DNA from: Nemertoderma westbladi
Lineage: Eukaryota > Xenacoelomorpha > Nemertodermatida > Nemertodermatidae
Assembly (NCBI GenBank): GCA_032718475.1
Contig: JAUCBJ010007435.1
Coordinates: 1-40,274, forward strand
DNA: 40,274 bases
Direction of reading: 5' to 3'
Both the position numbers and the translations under genes were made by a program. This document shows positions 31,375 through 40,274 of the stretch, piece by piece. Below the pieces are notes generated by a model. That model searched no databases and was not told where the DNA came from. It saw only the letters and a list, made by a program, of their open reading frames with translations. Position 1 is the stretch's first letter. Each line of letters begins with the position of its first letter.

Positions 31375-31767
31375 CTGAAAACGAAAATATCAAAAATATA
31401 CACCGTATTTGATTTTGAATAATATCCAGATTTTACTGGCACTTTTATCCCTTATCAATCAAAAGGTTCACCTGAAAATATCATGAAATGAAAAATTTAA
31501 TGAAACTTCCGGACGAACCGGTATTATAATAGATAAAATATTATTATATATACACAGTAGATACACACAGTTTATCATTGGCAGTAGGTAATCAGACAAA
31601 AATAACCAAGGTAAATGCACGCAAATGTATTAAAGCAAATAACGCAACATGGAATAGTAAAAACAATTAATAAAACTTTGGTGAAACTGTAATGAGACAT
31701 CATACTGCACATGTATCTGCTAAAGTATTCTATCTCGAAGGATCACCGCCATAACGATTTAGGTGGT

Positions 31768-31785
31768 GGGGGGGGGGGGGGGGGG
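31768..31785 (+). repeat. Run of 18 G residues
   Basis: An uninterrupted G tract following GGTGGT in the large intron. Such tracts can fold as G-quadruplexes and are prone to length errors in sequencing, so the exact length is uncertain. Confidence 0.8.
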
Positions 31786-32559
31786 TAGTGGGTCGTAGTG
31801 CGAAAGTACTCACGAATGGCAGAGTGCAGGTAGAAGTGTTTATAATAGGAGTTTCTGCGACTGGGTGAATATCAAATTAGGTGGATATCAAATTAGTAAA
31901 CCCCATAATACTGTATGAGAGTATTCTAGCTCTTTTCTCTTCAAAGCTGATCGTTTTGAGTGTGAATGTAGTTGTAATGAAATTTAAGCTGATCAGTTCA
32001 CGATATGTAGGCCTGGCAAGGGAAATGCGCGACAGCAACTCACCTTTAGAATATGTAAAGTTAAGGGCAGAAAGCAAGTCAGGTAACGCGTATATTGAAC
32101 GCGCGCGCGGTGTTGTAGCCACAAAAAGTGCCGCAGTGCAACGATACGACGCTCTGGGGCGCGCGCACATTGCACAACATTGCAAACCGACAGCTTAGTT
32201 GTAGATACCGGCTTGTACAGCTCAATATGCGCAGGACAAACCCACCCACACACTACCGCAGTACAGCAATCGAGATTGGCACAAGATTAGCGACGTAGTA
32301 AAGAGTGCAAGCGGCCAAGGTGTAGTAAACCTCTTAGCGACCTGCGGTAGGGTGCATCCAAATCGTCACAATCAGTGTAGGTAAGAGAACCTATACTGAA
32401 TTTTAATCAATGTGTGGTAGCATGTGTGGTCCCACAGTCGGAAGACCACCCTAGGGGGAAGCCAGCTAGTTGTCCAGCCTCGAGTGTGAAATGTTTGAGA
32501 GTAGTAAGCTACCAGCCTGATAGAATTCTTAAGGGTTACTTTGGAGTTCAATTGTTCAT

Positions 32560-32880
32560 TGTGTCAAGTACAATGCACACATCTCCAACCAGACACTATA
32601 TAACATTGGAGGTGTCTCATTGGTTCCCCCAAGCTTGACACTAGAACAAAATCGCCTCCGATTTGCAGGACATTGCTTTCGCGTGAGGACCAGCCAGTGC
32701 ATAATCTTGTACTTTGGCAGCCTCATGGAGTGAATAAGCATTGTGGACAGCCCATGACTTTCTTGAGACGCATCTTAAAGGACACTGGCCTTGAAGATGC
32801 GGATGATCTAGCAAATGTCATGGGTGATAGGGAGTTGTGGTGGCGCAATTTTGTCGACAAGCCGGCACAGCATTCTTAAA
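32560..32880 (+). pseudogene. LINE ORF2 C-terminal remnant, frameshifted
   Basis: One frame (32572-32675) reads NAHISNQTLYNIGGVSLVPP, then SLTLEQNRLRFAGHC. A second (from about 32685) reads EDQPVHNLVLWQPHGVN, then LRRILKDTGLEDADDLANVM and GDRELWWRNFV, ending at 32879. The order LYGxxPxxS...RRLRFAGHCxR...LVLWxP...G.P...LxxDTGL...MxDRxxWR is the usual C terminus of RTE-like LINE polyproteins seen in many animals. A frameshift near 32680 and loss of everything upstream show a dead copy. Confidence 0.72.
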
Positions 32881-33440
32881 AATGCAGCTGCAATGCAGCA
32901 TGCCGATCCTAGTAGTAGTAGTATTTTGGAGTTCGATGAACTTGTTAGGTTGTATCCTAAGATGGTAAGGGCGGATCTTCTTTCTACAAAGGATCCACAT
33001 ATGTTAATAAAGCAGGGTTTATGACCTGGATCATGGACGCTGTCGACTACAATCCTGGCGGTTTTGGAGGGCTCAAAGCTAAGAAGGACTCGTCCACTTT
33101 GTCACTTAAAATCATTGCCATACGTTCGAGATCAGTGGCCGAGGTGCTAAGTAAGAGGAAGTCATTGCCATATACTATGGCACCTATCCACACTGGGTCG
33201 ACACGTCAACCTAAGTTGGAACTCTCTAAAGTCGCAGTTATATCAGCCGTGTATAGGTTAAAGAACGTTGGTGTAGAGCCTTGCTTTTATAATAATAATA
33301 ATAATAATAATAATATATTTTGTATAGCACCTTTCTGGGCGTGTTTCAAGGCGCTGTTTCAAACCGCACGGTTTCGTTCTATTGTGGATGTGAACGGGCT
33401 TTGTACATGCAAAGTTGTTTAGTATTGCATGCATTAATAA
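32881..33440. repeat. LINE downstream sequence with (AAT)n and a TATAGCACCTTTC repeat
   Basis: A 133-codon frame (33021-33422) crosses a microsatellite of AAT (33289-33316), giving a run of Asn, so I do not call it a gene. The text after it, TTTTGTATAGCACCTTTCTGG, followed by GCGCTGTTTC, is a form of a widespread animal repeat that begins after ATA-rich tails. Confidence 0.5.
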
Positions 33441-33970
33441 GATTTATTCAACATTTGTTTAGGAAAGAAGCGCAGGGGATATAGATAGCCAGTCTGCTAG
33501 GGGATAGCATAGTTTAATTTATTAGTTATCAATTACAACATAGTGACATCACATTGCTTCACATTTGATACATGTTTAATGAGTGGATCTCTAGATCCTA
33601 GGTTATTCTCGAGAGACGACATTCTTGGGCACGTAGACGTAGATTAATTGCATTCCTACGATCCTTCAGGCTATTTTAGATTAATTTTAAAAGCTATCTG
33701 CAATCTCCGGGAAAATAAATATTTCATAAATCCCAATTAGAAATATGTCAGGCTACATCGCGACACAGTGGATCAAAATACCATAAAACATATACAATAT
33801 GCAGCGCGGATAGATTGTAGTTGACAATAATAATTAAAGTTAACGTTTTATCTTTCGAATGATATAAAGACTGGATTTCATTAACTTTTAACAAAGTAAT
33901 TTAAACACAAAACGAGTTATATTTATATGGAACGATCACATTTAGATGTAAGTTTCGGATATTACATACT

Positions 33971-34592
33971 GTGGGGCGAGACACGTAGTCGGCGAGCCTT
34001 TGCATACGGTTCATATAGGGCAAATGGGGCATGTCCGTCTGTCTGTCTGTCTGTCCGTCCGTCCGTCTGGTAAATGTTTGAACGCGAATTTCTCGGCATC
34101 GCTCGTTCGGAATTGAACCAAACTTAGTAGGTAAGTAGTAGAGAGAAAGTTTAGAAAGTTTGTAAAGTTTGGTGAAAAATCATGCAGTCTGACGTCAGCT
34201 ACGACAGATTATGTGGTTTTTAGAAAATGTTAAATTTCTCGGGAAGGCCTCATTTTCCTGAGCTGAAATTTTGGTGGCCTGTAGAGAATCATGAAGTCTA
34301 TCTTTTACGAAATTGAAAAGTTAAGACATTTAATTGGGGATCCGCTAGAGACTCAGAAGTAATGACATAGGCCTACCGGTACGGTACTGCTGTACAGTGT
34401 TGCACTGGTAAGTACGAAATTGCAGAATAACAATTTGACACCACCTAGCGGATTAACATATGATTGTATATCGAATGAATACATTTATAGCATGGGATAT
34501 TGGGTCCAAACTAGACATGCTCCATTTGCTCTATATGAACCGTATGCCAAGGCTTGCCGACTACGTGCTGCGCGAAGTCCCCACGAACGTGT
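33971..34592. mobile_element. Non-autonomous element with terminal inverted repeats
   Basis: The left arm (33971-34034) contains ACACGTAGTCGGCGAGCC, then GCATACGGTTCATATAGGGC and AAATGGGGCATGTC. The right arm (34513-34592) is its inverse: GACATGCTCCATTTGCTC, then TATATGAACCGTATGCC, GGCTTGCCGACTACGTGC. The arms match over about 55 bp with few differences and extend imperfectly to GTGGGG / CCCCAC. Inside are (GTCT)n(GTCC)n at 34036-34068 and the sequence ATTTCTCGGCATCGCTCG. No coding region is seen. Its end sequence recurs at 22371 and 30254. Confidence 0.8.
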
Positions 34593-34978
34593 ACTGCTAT
34601 GCGTGCTAACTGGATGTTCTGATCTGGATTGTTATCGAGTGTCTATAAAAACTAGAAATAGAATATAATTACCTTTTATTCCACCACATTAATTAATTAA
34701 CTGATTACCAACCGAAGTTTGAAGAATAAAGTTTGCCATTTATTGCTAAAAATACAGGGCTGGAAGTTTGGCCTACCTACAAATAGCATACGTCCATGTT
34801 CTAATACTGTATTTAGGCTTACAGCTACAGTACCTGTATCCCTTTTCTACATATACCCTTTCATTCATTCATTGTGTCTATAATGAAAATAAATTGATAT
34901 AAAAAGGTAGTAAAAAGTGAACAGCAGGAATAAATCATTGCTTCCTTAGTACAACATAAATCAATAAATAGCCATCCG
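34593..34978. other. AT-rich spacer before the 31-bp satellite
   Basis: No gene or repeat recognised, apart from a TTCATTCATTCATTG stretch (about 34860). Confidence 0.4.
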
Positions 34979-37212
34979 CAGTAGGACCACCCATGACCTA
35001 CTATATAATTAGTAGGACCACCCATGACCTACTATATAATTAGTAGGACCACCCATGACCTACTATATAATTAGTAGGACCACCCATGACCTACTATATA
35101 ATTAGTAGGACCACCCATGACCTACTATATAATTAGTAGGACCACCCATGACCTACTATATAATTAGTAGGACCACCCATGACCTACTATATAATTAGTA
35201 GGACCACCCATGACCTGCTATATAATTAGTAGGACCACCCATGACCTACTATATAATTAGTAGGACCACCCATGACCTACTATATAATTAGTAGGACCAC
35301 CCATGACCTGCTATATAATTAGTAGGACCACCCATGACCTACTATATAATTAGTAGGACCACCCGTAGGACCACCCATGACCTGCTATATAATTAGTAGG
35401 ACCACCCATGACCTACTATATAATTAGTAGGACCACCCATGACCTACTATATAATTAGTAGGACCACCCATGACCTACTATATAATTAGTAGGACCACCC
35501 ATGACCTACTATATAATTAGTAGGACCACCCATGACCTACTATATAATTAGTAGGACCACCCATGACCTACTATATAATTAGTAGGACCACCCATGACCT
35601 ACTATATAATTAGTAGGACCACCCATGACCTACTATATAATTAGTAGGACCACCCATGACCTACTATATAATTAGTAGGACCACCCATGACCTACTATAT
35701 AATTAGTAGGACCACCCATGACCTACTATATAATTAGTAGGACCACCCATGACCTACTATATAATTAGTAGGACCACCCATGACCTACTATATAATTAGT
35801 AGGACCACCCATGACCTACTATATAATTAGTAGGACCACCCATGACCTACTATATAATTAGTAGGCCACCCGTAGGACCACCCATGACCTACTATATAAT
35901 TAGTAGGACCACCCATGACCTACTATATAATTAGTAGGACCACCCATGACCTACTATATAATTAGTAGGACCACCCATGACCTACTATATAATTAGTAGG
36001 ACCACCCATGACCTACTATATAATTAGTAGGACCACCCATGACCTACTATATAATTAGTAGGACCACCCATGACCTACTATATAATTAGTAGGACCACCC
36101 ATGACCTACTATATAATTAGTAGGACCACCCATGACCTACTATATAATTAGTAGGACCACCCATGACCTACTATATAATTAGTAGGACCACCCATGACCT
36201 ACTATATAATTAGTAGGACCACCCATGACCTACTATATAATTAGTAGGACCACCCATGACCTACTATATAATTAGTAGGACCACCCATGACCTACTATAT
36301 AATTAGTAGGACCACCCATGACCTACTATATAATTAGTAGGACCACCCATGACCTACTATATAATTAGTAGGACCACCCATGACCTACTATATAATTAGT
36401 AGGACCACCCATGACCTACTATATAATTAGTAGGACCACCCATGACCTACTATATAATTAGTAGGACCACCCATGACCTACTATATAATTAGTAGGACCA
36501 CCCATGACCTACTATATAATTAGTAGGACCACCCATGACCTACTATATAATTAGTAGGACCACCCATGACCTACTATATAATTAGTAGGACCACCCATGA
36601 CCTACTATATAATTAGTAGGACCACCCATGACCTACTATATAATTAGTAGGACCACCCATGACCTACTATATAATTAGTAGGACCACCCATGACCTACTA
36701 TATAATTAGTAGGACCACCCATGACCTACTATATAATTAGTAGGACCACCCATGACCTACTATATAATTAGTAGGACCACCCATGACCTACTATATAATT
36801 AGTAGGACCACCCATGACCTACTATATAATTAGTAGGACCACCCATGACCTGCTATATAATTAGTAGGACCACCCATGACCTACTATATAATTAGTAGGA
36901 CCACCCATGACCTACTATATAATTAGTAGGACCACCCATGACCTACTATATAATTAGTAGGACCACCCATGACCTACTATATAATTAGTAGGACCACCCA
37001 TGACCTACTATATAATTAGTAGGACCACCCATGACCTACTATATAATTAGTAGGACCACCCATGACCTACTATATAATTAGTAGGACCACCCATGACCTA
37101 CTATATAATTAGTAGGACCACCCATGACCTACTATATAATTAGTAGGACCACCCATGACCTACTATATAATTAGTAGGACCACCCATGACCAACTATATA
37201 ATTAGTAGGTCA
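34979..37212. repeat. 31-bp satellite (about 72 copies), very homogeneous
   Basis: Units with AGTAGGACCACCCATGACC and TACTATATAATT, nearly identical throughout. Variants are few: ACCTGCTAT in about four units, and a truncated CCACCCGTAGGACC junction at 35361 and again at 35868, indicating duplication of a block of about 16 units. Each unit contains the dyad CCTACTATATAATTAGTAGG, able to form a hairpin. The right end (37200-37222) reads TAGTAGGTCATGGACCACC, a partly inverted unit. It lies wholly within the synaptotagmin-like intron. Confidence 0.97.
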
Positions 37213-38245
37213 TGGACCACCATAAATTATGTATTCTTATATTTGGTTTTTATGTAGAAAAAATATTAAAAATTAATGTTAAGAGCTTAGAGGTTATTAT
37301 TTGAGCGCATTTCAAACAAAAAATAAGTAAAGCATGTCAACATATAATATGTTGGTGGTATATTATAATATTAATATTGGTCTTGTGAAAAATAAAAGTA
37401 ACGTAACATTGATGAAGCCAAATCCACGTACATTAACAATTGGGAAGGGATTCAATTATATCGCACCTTTTTGTGACATATTTCGTACACAGGGTAGAAA
37501 CATCATAAAGCAGAAACCAACACCACGACATATCTATTCACATAAAAGGTAAAGCAAAACAATGACAGCTAACAGTTAGCAGCAACTAATTTATGTGCTT
37601 GGGGTTCCCGCACCCCACCCCCCACCCACCCTCTTTGAGTTGAGACCAGATAGATGATGAAACGAATCCATCTCAAGGATTTCTTTTCACTACCCTCATA
37701 GTCATTATATTTAAGAGATTATAAACTTAACTTAGTAAGATCGAAACCTCATAAACTTACTATAGATAATTACTTTCATCCATTAATCTAATTATAGCAT
37801 TAATTATTCTCACATAAATCTCTATCAATATTCAAGTAGTTTTTGTTGAGGACTTAGTAACTTCTTGATCATTTGATCATTCACCTTTTACCTTGGAAGA
37901 AGGCCATTGACCAAATCGTTGGTCTCCCGAGTAAATTGACAGCACGCCAAACTCTTGACTATTCTAAACTCTTGCTTTCATGAGCAGCATAAGCAATATG
38001 CATGTTTAAGTGTTATGCTTGAGTTGTAGCGGTTGTAGTCATTACGTCCCGCGAGTCATTTGGTCCCGCGGGTTCTAATGACTTTACAATTAGATACCGC
38101 GTGTTTACAAATGCAATCTTAACAAACTGGGGAGCAAAATTTAAAAAAAAATTATATATTTTGTCGCACATTGCGAATTAAACAAATGAAATGAAAATGC
38201 AATTAATATATAATATTAATATATAACTATATGCAAATTAGAAAA
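37213..38245. other. Intronic AT-rich DNA, no gene called
   Basis: A 72-codon + strand ORF (37334-37552) has no recognised domain. At 38038-38085 an imperfect hairpin is visible (GTCATTACGTCCCGCG and CCCGCGGGTTCTAATGAC). CCCCACCCCCCACCCACCC occurs near 37610. Confidence 0.4.
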
Positions 38246-38780
38246 TTAGTTTGATGCATTATAATTCGGCAAATACATCGCCATTGTTAAAGTATAAAAG
38301 TCTGTATTGGGTTGGCGCATCAGGAAGTGGGCCGCCGTGGAACTTGGGAGAGGCCCTTGAATCATTACGGGAAGAGGATCATTGGAGTTCATAACATTAT
38401 GCGCTATATTATGGGCTTGTGTTGCGACATAATACTCTATGATTGGTTGAGGGATGGGTAAACCCTGACCTATTATTGGGTCACGTTGTTCATTATTTAC
38501 ACAAATTTCAGTATCAATGTCGTCGACTTTATTACGACGTTGTATTTCCTGTGGTTCATTCATTAGTTGCGAGATACAAAAAATTGAGTTACGTTGTTAT
38601 TTCTGCATTACGGATAAGAATATTCCTATGTGGCTGATTAATTGGATTTAGAACTTGCGGGATAGCTATCTTACGATTTATACTCAGAGTACGTCTAGTT
38701 TTACCTTTGGGAGGCAGTGCTACGACAAATTCTTGTGCTAATTCGGGATGAACAACTAAACTCTGATTTGTGCTTTCATG
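38246..38780 (-). pseudogene. Unrecognised broken ORF pair within the intron
   Basis: The upstream minus-strand frame (about 38780-38589) reads HESTNQSLVVHPELAQEF, then VVALPPKGKTRRTLSINRK and IAIPQVLNPINQ to a TAA. The downstream frame (38563-38246, 105 codons) starts MNEPQEIQRRNKVDDIDTEI and contains FLMRQPNTDFYTLTMAMYLP. The coherent composition of both suggests remnants of one coding sequence, perhaps the C-terminal part of a DNA-transposon protein, but no motif confirms it. Confidence 0.3.
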
Positions 38781-38858
38781 ATTTTACAGTTTATAAGCTG
38801 AAGTATAGTATTAAGTAAATGAAATTAAGCAGCTAATTATGAGAATGTTTGCACTAAC

Positions 38859-38985
38859 CGAAGTATTACTCCTAGGATCCAGGTTTACCCAATGGGGCAG
38901 ATTGTGCGAGTCGAGGTCCCACTTTGACAGCTGTTGCACCAACTCACCAATCAAATGTTTTTTGTTCTCTGTATAAACACGGAAT
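38859..38985 (-). CDS. SYT14/16: Synaptotagmin-14/16-like, C2A exon (second half)
   Basis: Exon of 127 bp between TGGTATTGCAG and TCG|gttagt. Its first base completes Arg (AG|A) from the preceding exon. It reads FRVYTENKKHLIGELVQQLS, then KWDLDSHNLPHWVNLDPRSN and TS. The pattern RFRVY...K.xLIGE....L..L.L.........LEPR.N matches the end of C2A in synaptotagmins 14 and 16. It ends in phase 0; the next coding exon lies 7.5 kb away. Confidence 0.9.
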
Positions 38986-39262
38986 CTGCAATACCAACCA
39001 AAAGAAATGGAGCAAAAAAATTCAACCTAGATGGAACGTGAATAGTTAGTTATTTGTCATCAGAAATAACAAGTGTAACTGTAGATGTGCCTATTTGATT
39101 TATGGCACTAAAATTGAATATAACTTGTGGCAGTTTGCAGAAGCAATGAAACAAGGTTCTGAGATAATTATTTTTGTGAATTTGTTAATATTTCTTCCTC
39201 GTGATGGAACTATAATACAACTAATTTACTCTAACATATACCATTGAATAAATTGAACAAAC

Positions 39263-39411
39263 CTAATCCCGTAGCCATCCAGGTTGTCCTTTTCGACGTG
39301 TTTAAACACAAAACTTTGTTTAATTACGAAATTTTCCTCCGACTTCCCTCGGCGAACCGTAAACTTCCGTTGCTTCTTTTTGCTTTTCTTTGGAAGTAGA
39401 GTGACGCTAAC
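39263..39411 (-). CDS. SYT14/16: Synaptotagmin-14/16-like, C2A exon (first half)
   Basis: Exon of 149 bp after acceptor TATAACTGCAG, phase 0, ending ATTAG|gtttgt, two bases into a codon. It encodes VSVTLLPKKSKKKQRKFTVR, then RGKSEENFVIKQSFVFKHVE and KDNLDGYGI. It corresponds to the V.LLP.KKQR.KT..RRG....F...F.F segment of the C2A domain. Compared with vertebrate SYT14/16 it is more basic (KKSKKKQRK), and the usual NPxFxE turn is replaced by SEENFVIKQ. Acidic Ca2+ ligands are not evident, consistent with Ca2+ independence in this family. Exons for the N terminus and first C2A strands must lie beyond the right edge. Confidence 0.88.
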
Positions 39412-40274
39412 CTGCAGTTATAAAATAGATCTCTGTAATTTCGCTGCACCAATTTACGAAGCTCCGGTCGTAAAAATTACAGATAATTTATGGGAAATTA
39501 TTAATAAAATTTATTAAAAGAAAGTATTTTATATTAACAGAGCACTCCATTCATTGGACAGCTATGTAGGAATAACATGTGTTATTAAAAATCGCTATTC
39601 CATAGGCGTACTGAAAGTTGGTGGGGTAGTGAATAGTGATGTGTTAAGGAGATGGTTCTTCTACGGAAGAAAAACGTCAAAATATAAGCCTAGCAGCATT
39701 TTAGTATCGTTTCAGACATCCGGTATCATAGAATCACCATCAACTATAAACTTTTAACATGACAATATCGAGGCCATACGATATAGCTGATCACCATGGC
39801 CCGGGGAGGATCGCCTGTTTCCGACATAAATGAGATGCAACCTCCCCAACCTCCTTGCTTGAATAAACATGACGGCCATCCAGTTAATAACCTTCACCAG
39901 CATCTCAATCACATTAGACTTGTGAACAACACAGAAATTGGGAATGTTTCTGGGTTTGTCTCGGTCTGTAGAGCGGCCCGATCATGCAATATGCGTCGCT
40001 TTACGTCATGTCACGTTATGTGACATGTCTCTTCAGATGAAGAAATCAGGAGCTGGGGGAAAGTCACTGAATTGTGAAACTAATAATATATTAGCATGAA
40101 GTGATGCGTTAGGCTTATAAACAGTATTATCTAGTAAACAACTGTAACGCAGCCGTTATCTAGGCCTATTGTATAATAAGAATAATAATAAAGTATACAG
40201 AATAATAATAAACAAACTTCAATGAACGAGATGGTATTTTAAAACACAGTCAACAGAGTTGACGCTCATAAATC
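39412..40274. other. Unassigned right end
   Basis: Holds two + strand ORFs. One (about 39541-39757) follows an acceptor-like TATTAACAG and reads ALHSLDSYVGITCVIKNRYS onward. The other (39796-40023) has a strong Kozak context, CACCATGGC, and reads MARGGSPVSDINEMQPPQPP onward. Neither has a recognised domain or splice partner. AAT-rich microsatellite text lies near 40175-40210. I found no further synaptotagmin exon here. Confidence 0.3.

Larger units (their letters stand above)
31375..38858 (-). other. Large intron of the synaptotagmin-like gene
   Basis: A 7.5-kb intron between phase-0 splice sites. It contains an 18-base G run, a LINE fragment, an inverted-repeat element, the 31-bp satellite and two unrecognised minus-strand ORFs. 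The peptide runs without a gap across it (DPRSNTS to RPDSP, as in vertebrate SYT16), so I expect no further coding exon inside. Confidence 0.75.

Noticed and set aside
33021-33422. 133-codon ORF with a poly-Asn run as a gene
   Set aside because: It runs through an (AAT)n microsatellite and common repeat sequence behind a LINE remnant.
34979-37212. CRISPR array
   Set aside because: The 31-bp repeats are directly adjacent with no variable spacers, and the context is a eukaryotic intron. The same applies to the 32-bp arrays.
37334-37552. 72-codon + strand ORF as a gene
   Set aside because: No domain, no splice partner, and located inside an intron on the opposite strand.

Overview
This is eukaryotic (animal) nuclear DNA: AT-rich, with split genes using GT/AG introns, eukaryotic protein families (beta-tubulin, mitochondrial short-chain acyl-CoA dehydrogenase, a synaptotagmin-14/16-type double-C2 protein, a TMEM26-like membrane protein), remains of LINEs and a Merlin-type DNA transposon, and long tandem repeats. 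The abundant words TAGGCCTA and ACCGGTAC together with the gene families suggest a marine invertebrate deuterostome such as an echinoderm or hemichordate. The species is an inference and cannot be fixed from the sequence alone.

Layout. 1-2.6 kb: the last three exons of a TMEM26-like gene (+), ending in a 20-bp minisatellite. 2.78-3.05 kb: a small tRNA-like inverted-repeat element and a partial second copy. 3.03-10.97 kb: a satellite block with a 42-bp family (two arrays) and a 32-bp family (two arrays), partly doubled by a recent segmental duplication of about 1.9 kb. 10.9-12.2 kb: an intronless ACADS gene (-). 13.4-14.0 kb: 19-bp array. 15.0-17.8 kb: 43-bp array. 18.1-22.4 kb: transposon graveyard (Merlin fragment, LINE 3' end, foldback element) with a dense cluster of the palindrome TTCTAGAA. 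22.8-24.3 kb: an intronless divergent beta-tubulin gene (-) with a TATA box. 24.4-29.9 kb: mostly AT-rich DNA without recognised genes. 29.9-39.4 kb: five 3'-terminal exons of a synaptotagmin-14/16-like gene (-). Its 7.5-kb intron holds a LINE fragment, a terminal-inverted-repeat element and a 31-bp satellite of about 72 copies. 39.4-40.3 kb: unrecognised.

The genes do not form a pathway. The unifying feature is the repeats: roughly a third of the window is tandem repeat, and several arrays begin exactly at a functional gene boundary. The TMEM26-like stop codon lies inside the first 20-bp unit. The last codons and stop of ACADS are themselves a unit of the 32-bp satellite. The beta-tubulin stop lies in the first motif of an 18-bp array. 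A synaptotagmin splice donor has been tandemly copied into its own intron. The 42-bp satellite starts next to a tRNA-like A box. This boundary-anchored seeding is the main observation offered. All long ORFs inside the arrays are judged artefacts of repeat length.
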